Source: Silvimonas terrae (GTDB taxonomy: Bacteria; Pseudomonadota; Gammaproteobacteria; Burkholderiales; Chitinibacteraceae). Taken from it: a stretch of DNA of 64,000 nucleotides. Positions 28,023-38,082 of the stretch are shown one piece after another. The DNA lies in assembly GCF_014202765.1 (NCBI RefSeq), contig NZ_JACHHN010000001.1, positions 62,001 to 126,000 on the forward strand, in the 5' to 3' direction. The notes under the pieces are model-generated. The model did no database searches. It was not told the DNA's origin and worked only from the letters and a program-made list of their open reading frames with translations. The translations under genes were made by a program, and so were the position numbers. Position 1 is the first letter of the stretch, and each line of letters begins with the position of its first letter.

Positions 28023-28172
28023 TGGGGTCTCGCAAGGCTGCGGCAATGTCAGGGCACCTGAATAAACCGGAAATGCCATAGTGCAGGCCGTCGTGAGCGA
28101 CCTGCTGTAGGCGCTCGCTGATATCGCTGTGGGACAACGGGCACGCCCGTCAGTTTTATGCCGGGGCAACCG

Positions 28173-28853
28173 TCAATCGCGTACGGTATCACTCCGGTCA
28201 GGAACAAACAGATAACCCACGCCACGCACCGTGCGGATCAGGGGCTCGCCAAGTTTCTTGCGCAGATGGTGGACATGAACTTCCACGGCGTTGCTGCCCA
28301 CTTCTTCCCCAAAGCCGTACAAACTGTCTTCCAGTTGCGCCCGGGTGCGGGCAATGCCGCGGTGTTCTACCAGATCAACCAGCAAGAGATATTCACGCGG
28401 GGACAGCGTCACCAGGCGGTTTTGTTGCGTCACCGTGCGGGCGGCGGGGTCGATGGTCAGGTTGCCGGCTTCAATCAGCGGCTGGGCGCGGCCATGCGCA
28501 CGGCGTAACAAGGCGCGCACGCGGGCAACCAGCTCGGCCAGGGCCACGGGTTTGACCACATAGTCATCCGCCCCGTTTTCCAGACCGGTAACGCGCTCGT
28601 TCACTTGATCCCGTGCGGTGAGGATTAGCACCGGCATGTCTTGCCGTTGCGCGCGCAAGGTGCGCAGCACACTGATGCCGTCCCGGCGCGGCAGGCCCAG
28701 GTCCAGCACTACCAGTTCATAAGCGACCGTGGTCAGCGCAGTCAGTGCGGCCTCGCCATCGGTGATCCAGTCTACGGTAAAGCCGGCGTCACGCAGCCCG
28801 GCGGCTACGCCATCGCCCAGCAGGACATCGTCTTCAACCAGCAATATGCGCAT
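28173..28853 (-). CDS. OmpR/QseB-family response regulator
   Basis: 226 aa: receiver with D8/D9 and D51 (ELVVLDLGLPRRDG), T in LILTARD, K in DDYVVKPVA; then a winged-helix DNA-binding domain ending VEVHVHHLRKKLGEPLIRTVRGVGYLF. The closest flavour is QseB/TctD/PmrA. No cognate histidine kinase lies beside it, unlike most of this family; the next kinases belong to other operons. ATG at 28853. Confidence 0.9.
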   Translation of the reverse strand: MRILLVEDDVLLGDGVAAGLRDAGFTVDWITDGEAALTALTTVAYELVVLDLGLPRRDGISVLRTLRAQRQDMPVLILTARDQVNERVTGLENGADDYVVKPVALAELVARVRALLRRAHGRAQPLIEAGNLTIDPAARTVTQQNRLVTLSPREYLLLVDLVEHRGIARTRAQLEDSLYGFGEEVGSNAVEVHVHHLRKKLGEPLIRTVRGVGYLFVPDRSDTVRD

Positions 28854-29505
28854 GAGGGTCCATGGGGTGCAGGGCAGCTCGCGGATGGCTGCTGTGATCA
28901 GCCTTGCAGTGTATCGCGTTGTACCCTGGAGGCGATACGGGCAAGGGTGAGATGTTTGCTTGCCCATTGCATCGTCATTCCCGACCTTGGTGGCCCCTTT
29001 GCGCCGGAATCCGTTATGGCCAACGCGGGTGGCCTTTGCCAGGCTGGCCGTAGGGTGGATTCGGAGCGTGAGCGACAATCCACCATTGCGATCTGTGTTA
29101 GCGCCTGACGGCGCGGGGTTAAAAATGCATTTGATACTGGCGGTGGCCGGAGCACGTCACTTTCTTTGCGTCGCCAAAGAAAGTAACCAAAGAAAGGCGA
29201 CCCCAGCCTGGCGGCCCTCCGGGCTTCCCTCAGTCGGTCGGGAGCCTGAGGTCTCCCTCCACTCCTTCGGCGCTGGGCTTTTATGGGGGAGAACGTCAAA
29301 AGCAACTTCAAACCCAAAATCAACGGCAACGGCAACGGCTACGGCAACTTCAACCGCAACACCCACCCGAGTCCTAATCCGGCCATACACAAATACCCCG
29401 GTTGACGTGCCCGCCTTGCAAAGGCAGCATCAGCGGCACAGTGGATGACATACAGTCAGACCTTGCCAACGCGCCACAAGAGCGCTGTAGGGTGGAGAGT
29501 CAGCT
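28854..29505. other. Gene-free stretch with dispersed repeats
   Basis: No gene supported. A CGTCATTCCCGACC unit is near 28974 and a full composite repeat spans 29050-29330. The stretch from about 29400 to 29505 should hold the promoter of the response regulator gene at 29506; GGAGAG lies 7 nt before its ATG. Confidence 0.55.
29050..29330 (+). repeat. Composite dispersed repeat, copy 3
   Basis: Head GTAGGGTGGATTCGGAGC, hairpin arms ACTTTCTTTG (29159-29168) and CAAAGAAAGT (29175-29184) around CGTCGC, then GGCGACCCCAGCC, GGCCCTCCGGGC, CAGTCGGTCGGGAGCC and a tail that grades into AACGGC hexamers. Belongs to the subfamily with GCGGTGGCCGGAGCACGTC before the hairpin. Confidence 0.85.
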
Positions 29506-30228
29506 ATGGATAACAGACATTGCATCCTGGTCCTGGATGACGATGCAGAAGTACGACAATGGTTGAAAACGCTGCTGGAAGATGCAGGTTTTGCCGTCTG
29601 CGCAGTAGGTCAGAGCAGTGGTTTGTTCCAGCATCTGGCTACGCAATCCTGCGCGCTGGTCATTCTTGATCTGAAACTGCGCGGCGAGGATGGCATGACG
29701 GTCGCGCGGGAGCTGCGGCAGAAGTCCAACGTGCCCATCATCATGATCAGCGGGCAGGGTGACGAGACCGATCGCGTGCTGGGGCTGGAACTGGCGGTGG
29801 ATGATTTCATCAACAAACCGTTCTCCGGGCGCGAGTTGCTGGCGCGGGTACGCGCGCATCTGCGCCGCAGCACAGAACTGTCACAACCTCGTCCGGTGGC
29901 CGATGGCAGCGTGCGCTACGGTTTTGGTGACTGGGTGCTGGATATGGGCAAGCGCGTGCTGGCCAGGAACGGTTGCGAGCCGTGTTCGCTCACGCGCGGG
30001 GAGTTCGCCATTCTGGCGGCGATGGTGCAGCAGCCCAGCCGCATCTGGTCGCGGGATCAATTGCTGGAACACACCCGTGGCATCGAAATCGACGTGTATG
30101 ACCGCACCATTGACGTGCTGATCCTGCGCCTCAGACGCAAGATCGAACCCAACCCGCGCTTGCCGGCGTATATCCGCACCGAACGCGGCGAGGGTTATAT
30201 GTTTGCCACGCCCGTCACCCGTCTTTAG
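29506..30228 (+). CDS. OmpR-family response regulator paired with hybrid kinase
   Basis: 240 aa: receiver with D11-D13, D55 in LVILDLKLRGEDG, and K in FINKPF; winged helix with RDQLLEHTRGIEIDVYDRTIDVLILRLRRKIE and a GEGYMF wing. It resembles TorR/OmpR-type regulators. The hybrid kinase gene begins 5 nt after the stop, so they form a cognate pair. Confidence 0.93.
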   Translation: MDNRHCILVLDDDAEVRQWLKTLLEDAGFAVCAVGQSSGLFQHLATQSCALVILDLKLRGEDGMTVARELRQKSNVPIIMISGQGDETDRVLGLELAVDDFINKPFSGRELLARVRAHLRRSTELSQPRPVADGSVRYGFGDWVLDMGKRVLARNGCEPCSLTRGEFAILAAMVQQPSRIWSRDQLLEHTRGIEIDVYDRTIDVLILRLRRKIEPNPRLPAYIRTERGEGYMFATPVTRL

Positions 30229-30233
30229 CCATC

Positions 30234-32825
30234 ATGCGCGCCTTAAGATCCCGCCTGCCTGATCGCATGCCCAGCATCCGCACGCGGCTGATCGTCGCGT
30301 TTTTGCTGTTGTTCCTGGTCACCATGTCGATTGCACTGGTCGGGGTTATGGGCATGCGCGCCAACCAGCGCGCGCTGGATGAGTACGAAGCCAACGTGGT
30401 GCCGGAAATCGCCCGCGTGCTCAAACTCTCTGAAAAAGTGGCGCAGGTGGCGGCCATTGCGCCGGGCATGGCGGGGACAGATTCGCCCGATCTGTTGCGC
30501 AGTGATACCGAGGTACTGCACAACCTGCTGCACGATATCCGCCTGTTAAGCATGGATTTGCCGGAACGCACCGCCGACCAACTGGCCGCCAATGCAGAGC
30601 TGGACGGCATTGACCGTGACCTGACCCGGTTGATGGTGCAATCGGGCATGCACCGCCTGTTGCAGCGCCGTATCAACGAAGAACGCCGCGATGCCGATCG
30701 CGCGGGTAACGAAATTCTGCGTCGCCGCCGCGATGTGGCGCGCAATGCGCCCACCATGCTCAACCTGTGGGTGGTGACCATGTCGGCGTTTCAGGCCAGC
30801 GATTTCACCACGCTGGGCGTCGCGGAAAGTGACAACGAAGCCTTGTGGATGCGGGTGCGCGCCTTGGGTGAGGACAAGCGCGAACCTGAACTGGCTGCCC
30901 TGTTGCACAAAATTGGCGAGGGGCCGGATAACGTCTTTAGTCTGCGCAACGAGTTTCTGACCAGCGAACAGCGCATGACCTATCTGGTGCAGTTGATCCG
31001 CTCGCATGCCGACCAACTGGATGAACGTTCTGCCAAATATGTAGAAGAACTGCGCCAGGTGGCTGAACGGCGCCACGAAAGCGTGCGCCGGGTGGTGGCA
31101 TCCAGTGAATCGGGCCTGTGGCTGCTGACGGCGATCGGCGTGGTGCTGGCTATTCTGGGGGTGACCTATGTTGACCGGGTGCTGCGCAAGCTGCAGCGCA
31201 TGACCCGCGTGCTGGCGCGGCTGGCCTCCGGTCACACGGAACAGCGCATTCCATCGATTGATCGCAAGGACGAGGTGGGCGAACTGGCGCGTGCGTTTGA
31301 AGTGTTCCGCGCCAACATGCTGGAAAAACAAAAGCTGACCGAGGGTCTGGATAGCCAGCAACGGCTACTGGAGACCGTATTCCGTTCCATGAACGACGGC
31401 GTCTCTGTCCACGATGGCGAGGGCCGTCTGGTGGGCTGGAACCCCATGTTTCAGGCCGCGCTGGGCATGCCGGATCAGCGTCTGCACATTGGCATGACGC
31501 TGCTGGAACTGCGCAAGGCACTCCCGGTGCAGGCGCGCTGGCGCGCGGTATCCCGCCGCACCGCCACGCGCACGACCGACCGGCAAACGCGCATTGCCGC
31601 CGCCGCAGAACTGCATTTTGTCGACCAGCGGGTGCTGGAGTTTCACTGTCAGGGCATGCCCGGTGGTGGCTGGGTGGCGGTGTGTCGCGACCTGACCGCC
31701 CGCCGCGCCGTAGAGGCGGACTTGCGCCAGGCGCAGAAAATGGAAGTGCTTGGGCAACTGACTGGGGGGGTGGCGCATGACTTCAACAACTTCCTGGTGG
31801 CCATTCTGGGCAACCTGGAAATGCTGGAAGACAAACTGCAAAAGCAGCCCGAAGCCCTCGGCATGGCGGAACTGGCGCGGCGTTCTGCCGAGCGCGCCTC
31901 GCAGCTCACGCGCCGTCTGCTGTCTTTTGCCCGCCGTCAGCCCTTGCAGGCCGAGGTCGTACAACCGGACGACATGCTGGCAGAAATGCTGGACCTGATT
32001 GAATACGCCGTCGGCACAGAGATTGAGGTCGTCATCAAACCGGGCAGCGGCAAACACACCGTGAATGCGGACCGGGGCCAATTGGAGAACGCCGTGCTGA
32101 ACCTGGCGCTCAATAGCGCGGCAGCCATGCCCGGCGGCGGCACGCTGACGCTGGCGGTAGAGGCCGGCGGCAGTCCGGAGCGCCTGCCCGCACTCAAAGA
32201 AGCCGTGGTGATTTCGGTGGCGGATACCGGCATCGGCATCCCGCCGGAATTGCTCGACAAGGTGATGGAGCCTTTCTTTACCACTCGCGCGCTGGGTGAA
32301 GGCAGTGGTCTGGGGCTATCGAGCGTGTATGGTTTCGTGCGGCAAAGCGGTGGCGATGTGCAAATCCAGAGCGTGGTCGGGCAGGGCACCACGGTATCGC
32401 TGTGGTTACCCCCCAGCACGCAAGACGCCCTCCTCAGCCATGATCACAGCCGCCCGCAACTGACCAGCCAGCTCGGCGGCCGCGTGCTGGTGGTCGAAGA
32501 CGACCCGGCAGTGAAAGACACCGCACTGGCGATGCTGCGCACTCTGGGGGCCGATGCCATTGGCGTTTCTGGCGCGCAGGAAGCGCAGGACTGGCTGGCG
32601 AGTAACGAACCGGTGGAACTGGTGCTGTCGGATATCTCTTTGGGCAGTGGGGGTAACGGCATTGCGCTCGCCGCCGCCATCGCCCGCCGCTGGCCGCAAA
32701 CGCGGGTGGTGCTGATGTCTGGCCTGCCACTGGAAACCCACCGCGCGCATCCGGCCTGGCGGGAAGGGCAAGCATTTATCGCCAAACCCTTTGTCCGCGC
32801 TGATCTGGCCGCCCTGCTGGTTTGA
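30234..32825 (+). CDS. Hybrid sensor histidine kinase (HAMP-PAS-HisKA-HATPase-REC)
   Basis: 863 aa. Two membrane helices (about 20-42 and 290-310) enclose a large periplasmic helical sensor of about 250 residues, similar in plan to TorS-like sensors. HAMP (about 312-365), a PAS domain (about 375-490), HisKA with H515 in GGVAHDFNN, ATPase domain (DTGIGI, GSGLGLSSVYGF), and a C-terminal receiver with D800 in LVLSDISLG. The HisKA type (AHDFNN) differs from the other two kinases in this window. Signal unknown; output goes to the regulator immediately upstream. Confidence 0.92.
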   Translation: MRALRSRLPDRMPSIRTRLIVAFLLLFLVTMSIALVGVMGMRANQRALDEYEANVVPEIARVLKLSEKVAQVAAIAPGMAGTDSPDLLRSDTEVLHNLLHDIRLLSMDLPERTADQLAANAELDGIDRDLTRLMVQSGMHRLLQRRINEERRDADRAGNEILRRRRDVARNAPTMLNLWVVTMSAFQASDFTTLGVAESDNEALWMRVRALGEDKREPELAALLHKIGEGPDNVFSLRNEFLTSEQRMTYLVQLIRSHADQLDERSAKYVEELRQVAERRHESVRRVVASSESGLWLLTAIGVVLAILGVTYVDRVLRKLQRMTRVLARLASGHTEQRIPSIDRKDEVGELARAFEVFRANMLEKQKLTEGLDSQQRLLETVFRSMNDGVSVHDGEGRLVGWNPMFQAALGMPDQRLHIGMTLLELRKALPVQARWRAVSRRTATRTTDRQTRIAAAAELHFVDQRVLEFHCQGMPGGGWVAVCRDLTARRAVEADLRQAQKMEVLGQLTGGVAHDFNNFLVAILGNLEMLEDKLQKQPEALGMAELARRSAERASQLTRRLLSFARRQPLQAEVVQPDDMLAEMLDLIEYAVGTEIEVVIKPGSGKHTVNADRGQLENAVLNLALNSAAAMPGGGTLTLAVEAGGSPERLPALKEAVVISVADTGIGIPPELLDKVMEPFFTTRALGEGSGLGLSSVYGFVRQSGGDVQIQSVVGQGTTVSLWLPPSTQDALLSHDHSRPQLTSQLGGRVLVVEDDPAVKDTALAMLRTLGADAIGVSGAQEAQDWLASNEPVELVLSDISLGSGGNGIALAAAIARRWPQTRVVLMSGLPLETHRAHPAWREGQAFIAKPFVRADLAALLV

Positions 32826-32843
32826 CGTGCGCTGGCTGACAGC

Positions 32844-32876
32844 CAAAAAAAAGCCCCGCAATGCATGCAGGGCTTG
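32844..32876 (-). terminator. Intrinsic terminator, minus strand
   Basis: On the minus strand AAGCCCTGCA pairs with TGCGGGGCTT (one U-G wobble) around a 5-nt loop and runs into nine U residues. The wobble only works in this direction, so it serves minus-strand transcription. Confidence 0.75.
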
Positions 32877-32926
32877 AACTGTGGACTTCCAGACTGGAGA
32901 GATGAGTACCTGAGAAGATATTCAGC
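32844..32926 (-). ncRNA. Candidate small RNA
   Basis: The terminator at 32844-32876 lies over 430 nt from the nearest minus-strand gene end. A TATAGT -10-like hexamer on the minus strand (32932-32937) could start a transcript of about 80 nt ending at that terminator. The -35 region is poor, and I recognise no known RNA family, so this is tentative. Confidence 0.3.
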
Positions 32927-33307
32927 TGCGCACTATAGGGGTGGATTATTACGCTGGCGTGAAAGATCTGTTTGCAACTGTTTCAGAGGTTGAGGCGGGG
33001 CGAGGGCGTTTACTGGCGTGGTAGCCCGGATGGAGCGAAGCCAGCCACCCCGGATTCCCGGCCTTGTGGCCTCCATCCGGGCTACAAAGTGGCGCTGCCG
33101 GAGGGGGGAGGTACGTCAAAAGCAACCCCAACCCCGCAAACCATCGGTTTGCAAGGATGGGCTGGTTGTATCCCACTTCCTCGTCATTCCGGCCTTGAGC
33201 CGGAATCCAGCCCTCAGCCCAACGGGCTGCTTGCGGTGGATTGTCGCTACGCTCCAAATCCACCCTACAAACAGAACAGCACGCCCAGATCCCCGGTGTA
33301 GGCAAAA

Positions 33308-33775
33308 TCAAAACCCCAATTCCGACAGCCCCGCATGCTCATCCGGCCGCCGCCCCAGCGGCCAGAAAAACTTCCGCTCCGCCGCTTTGATCGGTGCGTC
33401 ATTAATGCTGGCATGCCGCCGTGTCATCAGCCCGAACTCGTTGAACTCCCAGTTCTCATTGCCATAACTGCGATACCACTGCCCGGCGTCGTCATGCCAT
33501 TCATAGGCAAAACGCACGGCGATGCGGTTGTCTGAGTGCGCCCAGATCTCCTTGATCAAGCGGTAATCCTGTTCCCGCTGCCATTTGCGCTCCAGAAAGG
33601 CTTGCGCTTGCGCGCGCCCACGGACGAATTCGGCGCGGTTACGCCACCAGGTGTCTTCGCTGTAGGCCAACACCACGCGGGCGGGGTCGCGGCTGTTCCA
33701 GCCGTCTTCTGCGGCGCGGACTTTGGCGATGGCGGTCTCCAGGGTAAATGGCGGCAGAGGGGGGCGATGTTCCAT
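33308..33775 (-). CDS. DUF1348/NTF2-like protein
   Basis: 155 aa with the family's features: [34 protein letters not shown] and [27 protein letters not shown], then [15 protein letters not shown]2-like folds form cone-shaped pockets; DUF1348 members are often linked to oxidative or chemical stress operons, but the reaction is unknown. AGGAG lies about 9 nt before the ATG. It is divergent from a TetR gene and both share two palindromic operators, so it is probably the regulated target. Confidence 0.88.
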   Translation of the reverse strand: MEHRPPLPPFTLETAIAKVRAAEDGWNSRDPARVVLAYSEDTWWRNRAEFVRGRAQAQAFLERKWQREQDYRLIKEIWAHSDNRIAVRFAYEWHDDAGQWYRSYGNENWEFNEFGLMTRRHASINDAPIKAAERKFFWPLGRRPDEHAGLSELGF

Positions 33776-33808
33776 GATGCGGGCTCCTGGTGTGGGATAG
33801 TCATTCAA

Positions 33809-33828
33809 TGTAGACAAGTCTGTCTACG
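33809..33828. promoter_or_regulatory. TetR operator 1
   Basis: TGTAGACA-AGTC-TGTCTACG: 8-bp arms with one mismatch. Lies between the divergent NTF2-like and TetR genes, 43 bp from a near-identical site (about four helical turns). Confidence 0.8.
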
Positions 33829-33851
33829 TGCATGAACTGCACTCTAGAAGA

Positions 33852-33871
33852 TGTAGACAGATTTGTCTACA
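33852..33871. promoter_or_regulatory. TetR operator 2
   Basis: TGTAGACA-GATT-TGTCTACA: perfect 8-bp arms. It ends 8 nt before the TetR start codon, so binding here would block the regulator's own expression. Confidence 0.82.
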
Positions 33872-33879
33872 ATGGCAGC

Positions 33880-34443
33880 ATGAAAACCGACCAGACCACA
33901 GACCTTGCCACTTTGCCCGCCCGCGAACGCATTTTGTGTGTGGCGCATGATCTCTTTTACCGGGACGGTATCCGCGCTACCGGGATCGACCGGGTGATTG
34001 CTGCTGCAGGCGTAACCAAAGTGACGTTTTACCGGCACTACCCCAGCAAGAACGATCTGATCCGCGCGTTTCTGGAGGATCGCCACACCCGCTGGATGAC
34101 CTGGTTTACCGACGCGTTGCAACGGCATGGCGGACATCTGGCCGCGCTGGTCCCGGTCTTGGCGGAATGGTTTGACAGCACGGATTACCGTGGCTGCGCA
34201 TTTATCAACGCCGTTGCAGAGCAGGGCGGCGGTTTGCCAGATGCGGCAGATATTGCCCGCCGCCATAAAGCGCAGATGACCGAGGCGATCGCCGCGTTGT
34301 TACCGCCTTCGTCCGGACGTGAACGCATTGCACTGGCGGCGGCCGTGGCCGTGGATGGCGCCATTGTGCGGGCCCAGACCGATGGCGCACCGCAGGCAGC
34401 GCTGGATGCGCTGGCACTGCTGCTGGCTGTTTTGCCCACCTGA
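33880..34443 (+). CDS. TetR/AcrR-family repressor
   Basis: 187 aa: TetR DNA-binding domain at residues about 12-58 (RERILCVAHDLFYRDGIRATGIDRVIAAAGVTKVTFYRHYPSKNDLIRAF) and an all-helical effector domain. The ATG at 33880 is used because an upstream in-frame start would lie within the operators. Two TGTAGACA palindromes just upstream indicate autoregulation and control of the divergent NTF2-like gene. Confidence 0.92.
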   Translation: MKTDQTTDLATLPARERILCVAHDLFYRDGIRATGIDRVIAAAGVTKVTFYRHYPSKNDLIRAFLEDRHTRWMTWFTDALQRHGGHLAALVPVLAEWFDSTDYRGCAFINAVAEQGGGLPDAADIARRHKAQMTEAIAALLPPSSGRERIALAAAVAVDGAIVRAQTDGAPQAALDALALLLAVLPT

Positions 34444-34840
34444 GCGCTTGTTTCTCCCCCTTTTTGAACACAGCAATGCCACCGCTTGTAAGAGATATGC
34501 GGTGCGAGTTGGCCCGGTGGTTCTATGTGGCCGCCCACTGCTCAAGCCAGTGGTTATACCGTAGTGCCTGGTTGAGCCATATCTGCTGCGGTGTCGCCGT
34601 GGCGCTGGTATTGACGGGCCGGGCGGCCAAAGTTGCGGTGGTCTCTTTCCCCGGAAAAACACATGCAAGACATGACATTGACGCCAGACTGCATATGGCT
34701 GTAAATGTCGCCACCCTGGCCGGGGTATTGGCCAGGGCCGGGTCTACTCACGGGCGCGTACCGGCTTGAACCGGACAAACCGTCGATCAGAGGTGCAACA
34801 GCACCCGCATTGTTTTTCACAACCTGGGATGGAGATAGAG
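34444..34840. other. Gene-free upstream region of the chitinase
   Basis: No gene seen. It holds GGCC-GGGC-GGCC near 34617 and a perfect inverted repeat at 34714-34737. Low-GC patches near 34660-34710 may carry the chitinase promoter, but I see no clear -35/-10 pair. Confidence 0.4.
34714..34737. promoter_or_regulatory. Perfect inverted repeat upstream of chitinase
   Basis: CCCTGGCC-ggggtatt-GGCCAGGG, 8-bp arms, 103 nt before the chitinase start. It could be an operator or a leader hairpin. Confidence 0.4.
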
Positions 34841-36454
<1,614 letters not shown>

Positions 36455-36476
36455 TCCAGCGCTGACGCAGGTACGA

Positions 36477-36507
36477 AATCCGGCGGGTATCCCGCCGGAT
36501 TTTTTTT
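36477..36507 (+). terminator. Intrinsic terminator of the chitinase gene
   Basis: AATCCGGCGGG (36477-36487) and CCCGCCGGATT (36491-36501) form an 11-bp perfect stem with a 3-nt loop, followed by six further T residues. Confidence 0.92.
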
Positions 36508-36623
36508 GCCCGCCGTGTCCGTTCCTGCGCGGCGTGCGCCAGACCGCGTTATGCTCTACACATATTTGTAGAAGCAATCATCTGTCCATCCAGACAAGAT
36601 TGCCGCACTGTGGAGGGCATGCT

Positions 36624-37430
36624 TTGCGTCTTACCTGTTCTGGCCTTGCTGCCGTTCTTGCCCTGAGTTGTGCGTGGCTGCCTGCGGCAGAGCCGCTCAA
36701 GCTGGTCACGGGCAACGGTTACCTGCCTTATACCGATAACGGCTTGCCTGAAGGCGGCATCTTTACCGCCATTGTCCAGCGCAGCCTTGCCGTGGCCGGG
36801 TATACCTCGACGGTAGACTGGCTACCCTGGGCGCGCGGTTACAAAGACACGCTGGATGGCCGCTACGCCGCGACTTTCCCTTACGTACAAACGCCTGAAC
36901 GGGCGGCGCAATATCTGTTTTCCGAGCCGGTAGTACAGATGACCACCTATCTGTACGGCCGTGCGGATGGTCAGGAAATCACGCTCAAGCCAGGTGTCCT
37001 GAAAGACAAGGTGCTTTGCCTGCCAGCGGGGTTTGTGGCGCTGCCGTCGGTGTACAAACTGATGGGAGGCGGAACGCCGCGTGTGGAAACACCGGCCGAT
37101 ATGAGTGCCTGCGCCAGCATGGTGGCCTTGGGGCGGGCGGACTTTTTTGTCACCAACAGCCTGTTGGGTGATCTCGTCTTGCGCAAACTGCCTTCGGGGT
37201 ACCCGAAACTGGCGGCATCTGCGCAACCTCTGGATACGCGCGCCTTGTATTTCATCGCCCCGCGCAAGCAACCGGGCTCTGCCAGTTTGATCGCCGCTTT
37301 CAACAAAGGGCTGGCGCAGCTACATACGGATAAAACCTGGGACATGCTGATCAATCAGTATGTGACTACCTTGTTGAACAGCCATTCCGCTACGGCTGCG
37401 TTGCAGAACAGGGGGGGACGGGCGCAGTAG
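36624..37430 (+). CDS. Periplasmic solute-binding protein (PBPb-like)
   Basis: 268 aa with a signal peptide (LTCSGLAAVLALSCAWLPAA) and a binding-protein-like body (LKLVTGNGYLPYTDNGLPEGGIFTAIVQRSLAVAGY). Start is TTG at 36624: GGAGG lies 7 nt upstream, and the nearby ATG at 36619 is out of frame. No transporter genes are adjacent; it stands alone after the chitinase, so a role in sensing or taking up chitin products is possible but unproven. Confidence 0.82.
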   Translation: MRLTCSGLAAVLALSCAWLPAAEPLKLVTGNGYLPYTDNGLPEGGIFTAIVQRSLAVAGYTSTVDWLPWARGYKDTLDGRYAATFPYVQTPERAAQYLFSEPVVQMTTYLYGRADGQEITLKPGVLKDKVLCLPAGFVALPSVYKLMGGGTPRVETPADMSACASMVALGRADFFVTNSLLGDLVLRKLPSGYPKLAASAQPLDTRALYFIAPRKQPGSASLIAAFNKGLAQLHTDKTWDMLINQYVTTLLNSHSATAALQNRGGRAQ

Positions 37431-37543
37431 CGGATATTTGATGGCGAGGTAGGTGGTCCTTGCTGGCTGGTGCCACTTTGTAGCCCGGATGGAGGCCACC
37501 AGGCCGGGAATCCGGGGTGGCGGACGTGGTTCATATTGTTGTG

Positions 37544-37625
37544 GGTGTTAGCGTCTTGCAGCGCCGGTTTGAAAAGCATTTTGATACCCGGGGTGCCGGG
37601 CCCACATCACTTTCTTCGCTTCACC
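37544..37625 (+). repeat. Composite dispersed repeat, truncated copy 4
   Basis: Begins GTTAGCG, runs through GATACCCGGGGTGCCGGGCCC and stops in CACTTTCTTCGCTTC, where a different repeat (CGTCATTCCGGCC) takes over. The right arm of the hairpin is missing. Confidence 0.7.
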
Positions 37626-37698
37626 ACGTCGTCATTCCGGCCTTGAGCCGGAATCCAGTGGGGGCCGGGACGGCCCCGTTCTCTGGCGAGAACCAGGG

Positions 37699-37952
<254 letters not shown>

Positions 37953-38082
37953 ATGACCGCCACTGCGGAAGTGTCACTTACGAGGCGCCTGGCCAGGCCC
38001 TTTACCACCCGCTACAACACCAACAACCACACATACCCGCAGCGGCATTAGAATGACACCAACATAGAACAACAGGTGTGCC

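Larger units (their letters stand above)
32826..33307. other. Gene-free stretch: terminator, candidate small RNA and repeats
   Basis: From left to right: a minus-strand intrinsic terminator, a possible small-RNA region to about 32940, a pair of opposed CCCGGATGGAG/CTCCATCCGGG units (33020-33090), a detached tail of the composite repeat (about 33105-33160, with GCAAACC/GGTTTGC hairpin), and a GTGGATTGTCGCTACGC unit near 33235. No gene seen. Confidence 0.6.

Noticed and set aside
32876-32940. CTCAGGTAC on the minus strand, reminiscent of a glycine riboswitch segment
   Set aside because: The required upstream GAGAG and GCCGAAGG elements are absent and no glycine-related gene follows.
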